Notes: generated by a model not told the origin, from the letters alone. A DNA stretch of 64,000 nt from CAYREX01 sp964423505 (GCA_964423505.1 CAYREX010000002.1:186001-250000); one strand, 5' to 3'; shown: positions 17,758-26,249, counted from the stretch's first letter. Program-made: numbers and translations.

Positions 17758-19985
17758 TGTCCGGCCTGATGCTCGTCCTGTTCTGCGCCGCGCTGTGCAT
17801 GGTCCCGCCTGCGGGTCAGCCCTCCGGGCGTTACCGGCCGGCCGAACTCCCCGCTCCGAACGGGCTGGACGACAGGCCGCCGATAATCACCGCCCATCAC
17901 AATCTCTCGGACCTCTGGTCGATGTTCCAGAACACCGGGATGTACGGCGATATCTGGATAGGTCCGACCATGGAATGGCCAGGCGGGGAGGGGTCCGGCT
18001 ACCTGTACTTCGGGGGTCCCTGGGCCTCCGCATACGGCGAGGTGACGCCCAGCGCCGAGGAGGGGGCGTACGTCAGCTGCTTCTACGCCAGCCAGCCGAT
18101 AGAACGGGAGCTGATGCCCAGCGAGGGTCATCCTCTCGTGCAGCAGAGCCCGGGGCCCGTGGCCCTCGAGGAGACCCGCTGGGCCGAGGACGACTGGTGC
18201 CCGGAGGCCAACTCGCGGCCCATGGGCGTAATGCTGACCCAACGGGCCTACAGCTGGAGCACTCCCGGTTACGACCAGTTCCTGGTCAACGATATCACGG
18301 TCACTCATCACAGCTCGCACGGCAACCCCGGGGTGCCACTGGATGCGTTCTGTCTCTCCATCTGCGGTGATTGCGACCCGGCATCGGCCGACCGGGACCC
18401 GGACTACTGGTTCGACGACCTCGTGTTCTACGACGGACATGCCATCTGGTGCAACGACCCGGACGCGACCTTTGACTACATGTTCGACGACGGGACCAGG
18501 GCAAGCCGGTCGGACAGGTACGTCTATCGCCAGAACCGGGATGCCTCCTACGCCAGCCCGGAAGACGACATCTTCTACTTCTACAACTACAGAGGGGCGG
18601 ACGGAATCGTGGACGCGGATGTCAACAGCGACGGCGTCTCCGACCACTTCACGGTTCTGTTCAGGGTCTCCGGAGAGGACACCGTCTACACGGAGGAGGA
18701 GAACACCGGCCTGGAGCTCTTCGCTGACGGAAGGCCGGGGAGCTGGTGGGAGCACACTGTCGGCGATACGGTCTACGCCGTGGTGCCGCGGAGCATGAGC
18801 TACATGTGGGACGGCGACGACCCGGAGTCATCCGCCGACGACAGCGGCGAGTGGGACGTCTCTCCCCCGTGCAACGGGTTCATAGGATGGCGCCTGCTGG
18901 ATTGCTGGGTGCGGCGGGCGGACGGGACGCTGGAGCGGCCGGTGGACGTGCTGGGATGTCCGATACCCCTCTCCCACAGCTGGTGGATATCGACCATCGC
19001 TCCCGCGAGCACGGACGATATCAAGTACGACTACGCCTGGGGCGAGAACCAGGACGGCAGCGGCAGGTACAGCGGCCCGGCATACCTGGCGGACTGGATG
19101 GGAGACCCGAGCGCTCCCAACGCCTTCCAGCCCGACAACCCCGGTCCGTTCCCCATCGTACACGCGAACCCGCTCTCGCTGGACTACGGAGTGTATGACT
19201 ACAGGTTCCTGCAGACGATGGGCCCTGTCGACCTGGCTGACGGGGACAGCCTTCATGTCGTGGGTGCCTGGATGGTGGCCAGGGGACTCGAGGGACTCCG
19301 TCTGCAGGCGGATGTCCTGCTGGACGCCTACTACCGTGGCGGTGGATGGGGTGTACCCGACATTCCGCCGTCTCCCGTGCTCTTCTACGAGGCGGGTGAT
19401 GACTGCGTGGAGCTCGTCTGGGCCGACAACGCCGAGAGCTACGAGCCTTTCGGCGGCTACCGGCTGTACAGGTCCGTCTTCGATTCTGACAACTGGCAGC
19501 TCGTCGAGGAGTTCGAGCCCGGCTCCAGCTACTACATGGACGAGAGCGCATCCAACGGCTACCCGTACTACTACGCCCTCTGCTCGTTCGATGCCGAGAC
19601 GGGCGTGGAGAGCGCCAGGATCAACTACAAGCAGGATGCCGACGGGAACCCCATCCCTGTCGTCCCCTCCTGGGCCACTTCCCCGGACTGGACCTCCTCG
19701 GTGTCCGTAGTGCCCAACCCCTACAGGGGCTCCGCCGAATGGGAGCTGCCGCACGAGAGCAGGCTCGCCTTCATCAACCTCCCGGCGTTCTGCGACATCC
19801 ACATCTACACGCTCAGCGGAGACCACGTTCGTACCCTGCAGCACCGGGACGCGGGTGGGTCGAGCGGTACCGAGTACTGGGACCTGCAGAACTGGAGCGG
19901 CCGCTCCGTGGCCACAGGCCTTTACGTCTACTGCGTCGAGACCGAAGACGACAGGGCCATCGGCAAGTTCGCCGTACTCCGGTAA
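17757..19985 (+). CDS. Large secreted protein with Fn3-like and FlgD-like C-terminal domains
   Basis: 742 residues from the ATG at 17757. A short signal peptide (MSGLMLVLFCAALCMVPPAG) precedes about 560 residues of unassigned beta-rich sequence with many Asp/Tyr/Trp residues. One segment reads DADVNSDGVSDHF, a possible calcium-binding loop. A fibronectin-type-III-like domain (SPVLFYEAGDDCVELVWADN to YALCSFDAETGVES) follows, then a FlgD-like sorting tail (VVPNPYRGSAEW, YTLSGDHVRTLQH, ATGLYVYCVE). This layout is common for exported proteins of Fermentibacteria-like genomes. Role unknown. The dispersed hairpin repeat starts four bases after its stop. Confidence 0.75.
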   Translation: MSGLMLVLFCAALCMVPPAGQPSGRYRPAELPAPNGLDDRPPIITAHHNLSDLWSMFQNTGMYGDIWIGPTMEWPGGEGSGYLYFGGPWASAYGEVTPSAEEGAYVSCFYASQPIERELMPSEGHPLVQQSPGPVALEETRWAEDDWCPEANSRPMGVMLTQRAYSWSTPGYDQFLVNDITVTHHSSHGNPGVPLDAFCLSICGDCDPASADRDPDYWFDDLVFYDGHAIWCNDPDATFDYMFDDGTRASRSDRYVYRQNRDASYASPEDDIFYFYNYRGADGIVDADVNSDGVSDHFTVLFRVSGEDTVYTEEENTGLELFADGRPGSWWEHTVGDTVYAVVPRSMSYMWDGDDPESSADDSGEWDVSPPCNGFIGWRLLDCWVRRADGTLERPVDVLGCPIPLSHSWWISTIAPASTDDIKYDYAWGENQDGSGRYSGPAYLADWMGDPSAPNAFQPDNPGPFPIVHANPLSLDYGVYDYRFLQTMGPVDLADGDSLHVVGAWMVARGLEGLRLQADVLLDAYYRGGGWGVPDIPPSPVLFYEAGDDCVELVWADNAESYEPFGGYRLYRSVFDSDNWQLVEEFEPGSSYYMDESASNGYPYYYALCSFDAETGVESARINYKQDADGNPIPVVPSWATSPDWTSSVSVVPNPYRGSAEWELPHESRLAFINLPAFCDIHIYTLSGDHVRTLQHRDAGGSSGTEYWDLQNWSGRSVATGLYVYCVETEDDRAIGKFAVLR

Positions 19986-19988
19986 CGA

Positions 19989-20090
19989 AACACCGCAGCC
20001 GAATTCAACCACGGGGTCGGACCCCGAGTTGAATTTATTCAACCGTAGTGCCGGAGTACCCGGGGAGTACCCTGACGGGCATCGTATACG
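19989..20090. repeat. Dispersed hairpin repeat, copy 2
   Basis: Near-identical partner of 8546-8647. It has the same outer arms aattcaac (20002-20009) and gttgaatt (20028-20035), inner ggggtc/gacccc and trailing tttattcaaccg. Here it lies immediately downstream of the 742-aa secreted protein gene and could also work as a transcription stop signal. The similarity extends about 60 bases past the hairpin, which argues for a mobile or duplicated element rather than two independent terminators. Confidence 0.75.
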
Positions 20091-20097
20091 GCAAAGC

Positions 20098-20113
20098 CCC
20101 CCGCAAGCGGGGG
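20098..20113 (-). terminator. Short GC hairpin, terminator-like
   Basis: cccccgc aa gcggggg; read on the minus strand it is followed by CTTTGCC. It lies downstream of the duplicated tRNA 3' fragment on that strand. Terminator function is only suggested; the T-run is weak. Confidence 0.35.
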
Positions 20114-20122
20114 ACTTCACTG

Positions 20123-20145
20123 TATGGCGCTCCCACGGGGAGTCC
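20123..20145 (-). repeat. Duplicate of the tRNA-Glu 3' end
   Basis: The segment tatggcgctcccacgggg plus agtc repeats exactly the end of the downstream tRNA-Glu gene (its copy at 20364-20385), including the encoded CCA and the 3' acceptor strand. The rest of a tRNA does not follow. Such tRNA 3'-end duplications can mark integration of small elements, but no integrase is present, so the origin is unresolved. Confidence 0.55.
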
Positions 20146-20324
20146 CTTCGACTCGCTAATGCTCGCTCAGGGTAAACTCACCCCGGTTTTGCTCGGCTGG
20201 CCATTGGCTAGAGACTTCGCAGATCCGGGGCAAGGAAATGGCTAGGATTCCCGGTTTCCGTCGGCTGGGGTTCCGGCTGGCCTGCGCCGGGACCCGGGGG
20301 CAGGATGTCCCGAGCAACCGATAT

Positions 20325-20364
20325 AGCAAGATGTGCCTCCCGCGAACGGAAGGCACATCATGCT
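20325..20364 (-). terminator. Hairpin immediately downstream of tRNA-Glu
   Basis: Arms gatgtgcct (20330-20338) and aggcacatc (20351-20359), extended by agca/tgct around an A-A mismatch. The outer end abuts the encoded CCA of the tRNA with one base between. Likely a terminator or 3'-processing hairpin for the gltX/tRNA-Glu transcript on the minus strand; no strong T-run follows. Confidence 0.5.
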
Positions 20365-20365
20365 A

Positions 20366-20441
20366 TGGCGCTCCCACGGGGAGTCGAACCCCGGTTTCCG
20401 GCGTGAGAGGCCAGCGTCCTAAACCACTAGACGATGGGAGC
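20366..20441 (-). tRNA. tRNA-Glu (anticodon CTC)
   Basis: A 76-nt cloverleaf on the minus strand. Acceptor GCTCCCA pairs with TGGGAGC, the discriminator is G, and CCA is encoded. The D-arm contains TAGTGGTTTAGGAC, the anticodon arm has a seven-base loop CTCTCAC giving anticodon CTC (reads GAG), and the T-arm is CCGGGGTTCGACTCCCCG. It lies 43 bases downstream of gltX, the synthetase that charges it, on the same strand, so co-transcription is plausible. Confidence 0.95.
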
Positions 20442-20484
20442 ACCGGAATATCGGCCGGGAATATCGGGGCAGCCCGCTCTCCGG

Positions 20485-21993
20485 TCAACCCCCCGACGTC
20501 AGCCGGTCGTAGCGTTTCTGCAGGGACTTGAGGCGTTTCTTCGACAGGCCCCCGAGCACCTGCACGGCGGTCCTGACGCGCACGCGGCTTAGGTCTCCTC
20601 CCAGTATCGCCATGGAGTCGAAGAGCGGCGTGGACACTTTCGTGCCGCTTACGGCCACGTAGAAGGGCGCCACCAGGTGCTTCATCCGCATGTCCAGCAG
20701 CTCCGCCATCCGCCTGAAGACCGCCTCAATGCCTGCGACATCCCATGGCCTGAGCCGCTCCAGCTCCCACAGGACCATCTGCATGACCTCTGCGGTCTCC
20801 TCGGCAGAGAGGTCCCTGATCACCATCTCCTCCGGGTCCGGCTCCACGTCGGCGCAGAAGAAGTGCCCCGTCATCGGCCCCCAGTCGGAGAGGGCGGTCA
20901 TCCTTCCCTTGACCAGCGGTACTATCCTCCCGAACCGCTCCCGGTTGAGCCCCCACGCGGAAAGACGCTCCAGCAGCTCCTCCTCCGAGAGATCCTCCCT
21001 TATGTACCGTCCGTTAAGCCACCTGAGCTTGTCGGCGTCGAAGACCGGCCCGCCCAGGTTGATGTCGGTCAGCTCCAGCTCCCCGACCATCGTCTCCAGC
21101 GGGAACTTCTCCTGGTCCTCCGCCCCGGTGGGCCTCCAGCCCATGGTGCCGAGGTAGTTCAGCAGCGCCTCGGGCAGTATCCCGATGCTGCGGTAGTAGT
21201 CCACCGACACCGGGTTCTTGCGTTTCGACAGCTTGCTCTTGTCCGGGTTGCGCAGCAGGGGGAGGTGACAGAGGATCGGAACCTCCCATCCCAGGTACCT
21301 GTAGAGTAACACGTGCTTGGGCACCGAGTTTATCCACTCCTCGCCCCTGATGATGTGGGTGATTCCCATCAGGTGGTCGTCCACCACCACCGCCATATGA
21401 TAGGTGGGGTATCCGTCGGCCTTCAGGATGACCTGGTCGTCTATGGAGGCCCAGTCCTTCTCTATCTCCCCCCGGAGGAGGTCCCGGAACCTGCAGCTGC
21501 CCTCCAGCGGGACCTTCATCCTGACCACGAACTCCTCACCGGCGTCCACGCGCTCCGTGGCCTCCTCCGGCGGGATGTCCCGGCACTTCCTGTCGTAGCC
21601 GCCGCCGCTGCCCGACCTGCCGGACCTGCGCAGTTCGGCCAGCCGCTCCTTCGAGCAGAAGCAGGGGTAGGCGTGCCCCTCGGTGATGAGCCGGAAGACC
21701 ACCTCCTGGTACATGTGCAGGCGCTCGCTCTGCCTGTACGGGCCGCAGGGCCCGCCTTTGTCCGGCCCCTCGTCCCAGTCCAGCCCCAGCCACCTGAGAG
21801 CATCCATTATGGCCCTCTCGGACTCCGGGTCGGACCTCTCCCTGTCCGTGTCCTCTATCCGCAGGACGAAGCTGCCGCCGTTCTTCCTCGCCCACGCCCA
21901 GCTGAACAGCGCCTGGTAGGCCGTCCCCACGTGCGGGTCACCGGTGGGCGACGGCGCCAGCCTGGTCTTCACCTTCCGCCTATCCGTCTCCAT
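20485..21993 (-). CDS. gltX: Glutamyl-tRNA synthetase
   Basis: 502 residues, starting at the ATG at 21993 with AAGGAG six bases upstream; a longer reading from 22059 adds a non-conserved tail. Class I synthetase that attaches glutamate to tRNA-Glu. HIGH-type signature is RLAPSPTGDPHVGTAYQALF near residue 10, with RIEDTDRERS, WLGLDWDEGPD and YRQSER conserved. KMSKS-type signature is SKLSKRKNPV near 240. A Cys-rich segment (AYPCFCSKERLAEL, then YDRKCRD) around residue 110 fits a zinc-binding insertion. C-terminal helical anticodon-binding domain present. Whether it is discriminating or also charges tRNA-Gln cannot be decided by eye. Confidence 0.97.
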   Translation of the reverse strand: METDRRKVKTRLAPSPTGDPHVGTAYQALFSWAWARKNGGSFVLRIEDTDRERSDPESERAIMDALRWLGLDWDEGPDKGGPCGPYRQSERLHMYQEVVFRLITEGHAYPCFCSKERLAELRRSGRSGSGGGYDRKCRDIPPEEATERVDAGEEFVVRMKVPLEGSCRFRDLLRGEIEKDWASIDDQVILKADGYPTYHMAVVVDDHLMGITHIIRGEEWINSVPKHVLLYRYLGWEVPILCHLPLLRNPDKSKLSKRKNPVSVDYYRSIGILPEALLNYLGTMGWRPTGAEDQEKFPLETMVGELELTDINLGGPVFDADKLRWLNGRYIREDLSEEELLERLSAWGLNRERFGRIVPLVKGRMTALSDWGPMTGHFFCADVEPDPEEMVIRDLSAEETAEVMQMVLWELERLRPWDVAGIEAVFRRMAELLDMRMKHLVAPFYVAVSGTKVSTPLFDSMAILGGDLSRVRVRTAVQVLGGLSKKRLKSLQKRYDRLTSGG

Positions 21994-22091
21994 GTGCTCC
22001 TTCCCGCTGCATGCGACGCTCTGGAATATAGGGGCTCCCCCCTCCGCCGTAAGCCGCACCGCCCCCCTGCACTTGCCATGAAGACCCTACA

Positions 22092-22119
22092 TTGACGTGC
22101 CGGATTTTCGTGGTAGAAC
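22092..22119 (+). promoter_or_regulatory. Possible sigma-70-type promoter
   Basis: TTGACG (22092-22097) and TAGAAC (22114-22119) with a 16-base spacer, in the gap between divergent gltX and the small SecD-like gene starting at 22207. Reasonable match for a housekeeping promoter; the leader would be about 80 bases. Confidence 0.35.
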
Positions 22120-22206
22120 CGTGGGGTGACGGAGACGGACGCTTCGCGGACGACCTCTGACCGGACCGAACGGGACAGACCCGCCATCAGCCTACGGGAG
22201 GTGCAC

Positions 22207-22647
22207 ATGACAGCGCTGCTCATCCTGATCCTTGCGGCCCAGCCCCTCGAAGAGCCGCCGCCCGAGCCGGCCTTCGGCCTCCTCCACATCGCCCCGGCCT
22301 CCAGCGAAGCGGAAGCGCCAGACTGGGTCCCCATGCTGGAGCCGACCCTGGGGGAGACCCTCTACGTCGCACCGGACCCCGTCCTCTCCGAGGAGCACGT
22401 CGCCTACGCGCACGTGGTGCACGACGGGAACGGCCTGCGGGTGGACCTGCTCCTCACCCCTTTGGGCATGGCGCTGCTTGGGGAGATGACCACCGCAAGG
22501 GTCGGCGAGCGCATCGCAATTGTGGCCTACGCCGAGCTGATGAGCGCCCCGGTCGTCATGGAGCCTGTAACCGGCGGCAGGGCAGCAATCACCGGCCCCA
22601 TGACCAGGGACTTCGCCGGCGGGCTGGCGGAGGCTCTCAACGACTGA
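22207..22647 (+). CDS. Small exported protein with a SecD P1-head-like domain
   Basis: 146 residues from the ATG at 22207, with gggaggtg five bases upstream. A short hydrophobic start (MTALLILILAAQP) may be a signal or anchor. The C-terminal ~70 residues match the P1 head subdomain of the SecDF translocase: DLLLTPLGMALLGEMTTARV, GERIAIVAYAELMSAPVVME, then GGRAAITGPMTRDFAGGLAEAL. In SecD this periplasmic head assists protein export, but no transmembrane SecD part is present here. A free-standing head domain; role unknown. It precedes the sucC operon in the same direction. Confidence 0.75.
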   Translation: MTALLILILAAQPLEEPPPEPAFGLLHIAPASSEAEAPDWVPMLEPTLGETLYVAPDPVLSEEHVAYAHVVHDGNGLRVDLLLTPLGMALLGEMTTARVGERIAIVAYAELMSAPVVMEPVTGGRAAITGPMTRDFAGGLAEALND

Positions 22648-22697
22648 TACTCCTCCCCGCGGCCGTCTTTCGCCTGTTCCCGGAACACCGCGCTTGG

Positions 22698-22703
22698 TAT
22701 TGT
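22698..22703 (+). promoter_or_regulatory. Possible -10 element upstream of sucC
   Basis: TATTGT at 22698-22703 preceded at 17 bases by a weak -35 (TGTTCC) that overlaps a small perfect palindrome gttcccggaac (22676-22686). The palindrome could be an operator. Weak evidence. Confidence 0.25.
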
Positions 22704-22794
22704 ACCCGCTGAGTCTCCTCGGTACCGGCAGCGGGGGCCCGGAACCCCATCCGGAGCGGGTTCCCGACCCCGCCGCCCCGCAGTTTGGAGGATG

Positions 22795-23943
22795 ATGAAG
22801 CTAGAGGAGTTCCAGGCCAAGCAGCTCTTCAGGCAGTACGGCATCAACACCTCGGAGGGCGTCATGGTCACCCGGGTGGACGAGGCGGTGAACCGCGCCC
22901 GCGAGACGGGCTTCCCGGTGGTCATCAAGGCCCAGGTCCAGGCGGGCGGCAGGGGCAAGGCCGGCGGCGTGAGGCTCGTCCGGGACACCGAGGCCGCCCG
23001 GGAGGCAGCCGAGGCCATCCTGGGCATGGACATCAAGGGTCTCACGGTGAAGCGTCTGCTGATCGACACCGCCATCAAGTACATCGGCGAGTACTACATC
23101 GGCATCACCATCGACCGGAGGAAGCGGGTACCGGTGTTGATGGCCTCCGCGGCGGGTGGCGTGGACATCGAGGAGGTCGCGGCGAAGACCCCCGAGAAGA
23201 TATTCTTCCACGAGATAGACCCGGAGCGGGGCCTCAGGCCCTACGAGGCGCGCCACCTGGCCTTCCGCCTCTTCGAGACCAAGAGGGAGTCGCTGGAGAC
23301 GGCCCGCATCATGGTGCAGCTCTGGGACTGCTTCCGCGGCTGCGACGCCTCCCTCGCCGAGATAAACCCGCTGGTCACCAGGGAGTACGGCGGAGTCGTG
23401 GCCCTGGACGCCAAGATGGTGCTGGACGACAACGCCCTGCACAAGCACCCGGAGCTGGAGCAGCTGCGCCTCCCCACCCCGGAGGAGGAGAAGGAGCTCC
23501 GAGCCAAGGCCCACGGCCTGAGCTACGTGCGGCTGGACGGGGAGATAGGCTGCATGGTGAACGGCGCCGGCCTGGCCATGGCCACCATGGACGTCATCAA
23601 GCACCTGGGCGGCACCCCGGCCAACTTCCTGGACATCGGCGGCAGCTCCTCGCCCGAGAAGGTGGTCCACGCCATGGAGCTGCTCACGGGAGACGACAAC
23701 GTGAAGGTCATCTTCATCAACGTCTTCGGCGGTATCACCCGCTGCGACGACGTTGCCAGGGGCCTGCTGGAGGCGCTCACCCGCATAGAGCTGAAGCTCC
23801 CCATGGTGGTCCGGCTCACCGGCACCAACGAGGTGGAGGGCAGGCGCATCCTGTCAGAGGCCGGCATCGAGGCCGTGACCGGCATGACCGAGGGGGCCAG
23901 GACCGCCATCGCGCTGGCCGCCGGAGAGGAGGCGCAGGCATGA
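22795..23943 (+). CDS. sucC: Succinyl-CoA ligase (ADP/GDP-forming) beta subunit
   Basis: 382 residues; two consecutive ATGs (22792, 22795) with ggagg immediately before, the second giving better spacing and the family-typical MKLEEFQAKQLF. The enzyme couples succinyl-CoA cleavage to substrate-level phosphorylation. ATP-grasp domain residues are visible: VVIKAQVQAGGRGKAGGV near 45, AEINPLVTREYG near 195 and CMVNGAGLAMATMD near 245. The C-terminal ligase part contains FINVFGGITRCDDVARGL and VVRLTGTNEVEG. It overlaps sucD by four bases and opens a central-carbon operon. Confidence 0.97.
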   Translation: MKLEEFQAKQLFRQYGINTSEGVMVTRVDEAVNRARETGFPVVIKAQVQAGGRGKAGGVRLVRDTEAAREAAEAILGMDIKGLTVKRLLIDTAIKYIGEYYIGITIDRRKRVPVLMASAAGGVDIEEVAAKTPEKIFFHEIDPERGLRPYEARHLAFRLFETKRESLETARIMVQLWDCFRGCDASLAEINPLVTREYGGVVALDAKMVLDDNALHKHPELEQLRLPTPEEEKELRAKAHGLSYVRLDGEIGCMVNGAGLAMATMDVIKHLGGTPANFLDIGGSSSPEKVVHAMELLTGDDNVKVIFINVFGGITRCDDVARGLLEALTRIELKLPMVVRLTGTNEVEGRRILSEAGIEAVTGMTEGARTAIALAAGEEAQA

Positions 23944-24815
23944 GCATCCTCATCGACGGGAAGACCAGGGTGATGGTCCAGGGCCTGGGCCGGGACGGCT
24001 CGTTCCACGCGGCCCAGATGAAGGCCTACGGCACCAACGTGGTCTGTGGCGTTCACCCGGGCAGGGGCGGCAAAGAGTTCGAGGGCTTCCCGGTCTTCAA
24101 CTCCGCCATCCAGGCCGCCGAGGCCACCAGGCCGGACTGCAGCGTCCTCTTCGTCCCGGCCCCGGCCGCCGCCGACGCCATACTCGCGGCCGCAAACGCC
24201 GGCGTGAAGCTGGTGGTGGCCGTGACCGAGGGCATACCGGTGCTGGACATGGCCCGGGTCTACGCCGAGCTCTCCGAGCTCGGCACCAGGCTCATCGGCC
24301 CCAACTGCCCCGGCCTCATATCCCCGGGCCGGTCCAAGGTGGGCATCATGCCCGGCCGCATCTTCAGGGAGGGCCCGGTGGGCGTCATCTCGCGGAGCGG
24401 CACCCTCACCTACGAGGTGGTGGCGCAGCTCACCGCCGCCGGAGTAGGCCAGTCCACCGCCATCGGAATGGGGGGCGACCCCATCATCGGCATGAAGTAC
24501 GCGGACTACCTGGAGCTCTTCGCGGAGGACGACGACACGAAGGCCGTGGTCATAGTGGGAGAGATAGGCGGGTCCGACGAGCAGGACGCGGCAGCATTCG
24601 TGAAGGAGCGCTTCCCGAAGCCGGTGGTCGGCTTCATCGTGGGCCGCTCCGCGCCGCCGGGCAAGCGCATGGGCCACGCCGGGGCGATCGTCTCCGGCGC
24701 GGGCAGCACGGCAGCCGATAAGGTCACCGCACTCAGGGAGAGTGGCATACCGGTCGGCGACACCATCGAGCAAGTCGTCGAGCTGGTCTCCGAACGACTG
24801 GGAGGAGCGCAGTGA
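23940..24815 (+). CDS. sucD: Succinyl-CoA ligase alpha subunit
   Basis: 291 residues. CoA-binding Rossmann domain: RVMVQGLGRDGSFHAAQM near residue 10, where most relatives have GITG. RLIGPNCPGLISPG follows near 115. Phospho-histidine loop is GKRMGHAGAIVSGAGSTA near residue 245, with GEIGGSDEQDAA carrying the conserved glutamates. Together with SucC it forms the alpha-beta ligase. ATG overlaps the sucC stop, and its own stop overlaps the next GTG start, so the operon is tightly coupled. Confidence 0.97.
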   Translation: MSILIDGKTRVMVQGLGRDGSFHAAQMKAYGTNVVCGVHPGRGGKEFEGFPVFNSAIQAAEATRPDCSVLFVPAPAAADAILAAANAGVKLVVAVTEGIPVLDMARVYAELSELGTRLIGPNCPGLISPGRSKVGIMPGRIFREGPVGVISRSGTLTYEVVAQLTAAGVGQSTAIGMGGDPIIGMKYADYLELFAEDDDTKAVVIVGEIGGSDEQDAAAFVKERFPKPVVGFIVGRSAPPGKRMGHAGAIVSGAGSTAADKVTALRESGIPVGDTIEQVVELVSERLGGAQ

Positions 24816-25657
24816 GAGAGCTGGACGTAAGGGAGATAACCAAGGCCGTGAGGGACCTGTGCATCAGCACCAACGTCTACCTCGCGGACGACGCCAAGGA
24901 CGCGCTGAGAAGAGCGCTTGAGACAGAGGAATCGCCCCTTGGCAAAGAGATCCTGCAGGTCATCCTGGACAACCACGGCATCGCCGAGGAGAACGCAATG
25001 CCCATCTGCCAGGACACAGGCGTGGCAGTGGTCTTCCTGGAGGTCGGGCAGGATGTCCACCTGACCGGCGGCGCCCTGGAGGACGCCGTGAACGAGGGCG
25101 TCAGGCAGGGCTACACCGACGGCTACCTGCGGAAGTCCATCGTGGCCGACCCGGTCATCGAGCGGAAGAACACCGGCGACAACACCCCGGCGGTCATCTA
25201 CACCCGCATCGTCCCCGGCGAGAAGGTGAAGATAACCTTCGCTCCGAAGGGCGGAGGCGCCGAGAACATGTCCGAGGTCAGGATGATGACCGCGGCCCAG
25301 GGTATCGAGGGAGTGAAGGACTTCGTGGTGGACAGGGTGAAGCGCTCCGGCGGCAACCCCTGCCCGCCGGTGGTGGTCGGCGTCGGCCTCGGCGGCAGCT
25401 TCGAGCGCTGCGCCATGCTCGCCAAGGAGGCGCTCCTCAGGCCCATCGGCACCCCGAACCCCGAGCCGGCGTACGACGAGGTGGAGAGGGAGCTCCTGAA
25501 GCGTGTGAACGACCTCGGCATCGGCCCCCAGGGCCTTGGAGGCCGGACCACCGCGCTGGCGGTCCAAATCAAGGCCGTCCCCTGCCACATCGCCTCCATG
25601 CCGGTGGCCGTCAATATCCAGTGCCATGCCAGCAGGCACGGCGAGACCGTGCTCTAG
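24812..25657 (+). CDS. Class I fumarate hydratase, alpha subunit
   Basis: 281 residues from a GTG overlapping the sucD stop. Iron-sulfur hydro-lyase of the two-subunit fumarase/tartrate-dehydratase type, interconverting fumarate and malate. Three conserved Cys for the [4Fe-4S] cluster are visible: MPICQDTGVAVVF near residue 65, GGNPCPPVVVGVGLGG near 188 and VNIQCHASRHGET near 270. The KGGGAENMSEV motif is also typical. The beta subunit follows 13 bases later. A related dehydratase specificity cannot be excluded, but the operon with sucCD and malic enzyme favours fumarate. Confidence 0.93.
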   Translation: MRELDVREITKAVRDLCISTNVYLADDAKDALRRALETEESPLGKEILQVILDNHGIAEENAMPICQDTGVAVVFLEVGQDVHLTGGALEDAVNEGVRQGYTDGYLRKSIVADPVIERKNTGDNTPAVIYTRIVPGEKVKITFAPKGGGAENMSEVRMMTAAQGIEGVKDFVVDRVKRSGGNPCPPVVVGVGLGGSFERCAMLAKEALLRPIGTPNPEPAYDEVERELLKRVNDLGIGPQGLGGRTTALAVQIKAVPCHIASMPVAVNIQCHASRHGETVL

Positions 25658-25670
25658 GAGGGAGGGACGA

Positions 25671-26228
25671 ATGAAGACCGTCAGGCTCGAGACGCCGCTC
25701 ACGACCGAGGATCTCACCGGGCTGGAGATCGGCGACAAGGTCCTGCTCTCCGGCAGCGTCTACACCGCAAGGGACGCCGCCCACAAGAGGCTGGTCAAGC
25801 TCATCGAGGAGGGGAAGGATCTCCCCTTCGACATCCGTGGAGCGGTCATCTACTACGTGGGACCGGCGCCGGCCCAGCCGGGCCAGGTGATGAACTCCGC
25901 CGGCCCCACCACCAGCTACAGGATGGACACCTTCACGCCGCTGCTCCTGGAGCACGGCCTGAAGGCCACCATCGGCAAGGGGCCCCGCTCCCAGACCGTG
26001 CGCGACTCCATGGTCCGCCACAGGGCGGTCTACTTCGCGGCGGTGGGAGGCGCGGCCGCGGGCATCGCCTCCTCCTTCAAGGCGGCGGAGGTAATCGCCT
26101 ACGAGGACCTGGGCCCGGAGGCCATCAGGAAGCTCACCGTAGATGAAATGCCGCTCTTCGTGGTCAACGACACGGACGGCAACGACCTTTTCGAGAAGGG
26201 TGTCGCGGAGTACTGCCGCGGCAGCTGA
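25671..26228 (+). CDS. Class I fumarate hydratase, beta subunit
   Basis: 185 residues from the ATG at 25671, with ggagggacga upstream. C-terminal swivelling domain of the two-subunit fumarase: LEIGDKVLLSGSVYTARDAAHKRL near residue 20, IYYVGPAPAQPGQVMNSAGP near 65, TTSYRMDTFTPLLLEHGL and the IGKGPRS loop near 105. FAAVGGAAAGIASSF supports the match. It closes the active site over the alpha-subunit cluster. Length is usual for a separate beta subunit. Confidence 0.93.
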   Translation: MKTVRLETPLTTEDLTGLEIGDKVLLSGSVYTARDAAHKRLVKLIEEGKDLPFDIRGAVIYYVGPAPAQPGQVMNSAGPTTSYRMDTFTPLLLEHGLKATIGKGPRSQTVRDSMVRHRAVYFAAVGGAAAGIASSFKAAEVIAYEDLGPEAIRKLTVDEMPLFVVNDTDGNDLFEKGVAEYCRGS

Positions 26229-26249
26229 CACCAACCAAGGAAGGCTGCG

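Noticed and set aside
20048..20245. 65-codon plus-strand frame across the duplicated tRNA fragment
   Set aside because: Overlaps repeat and tRNA-derived DNA, no ribosome site; not coding.
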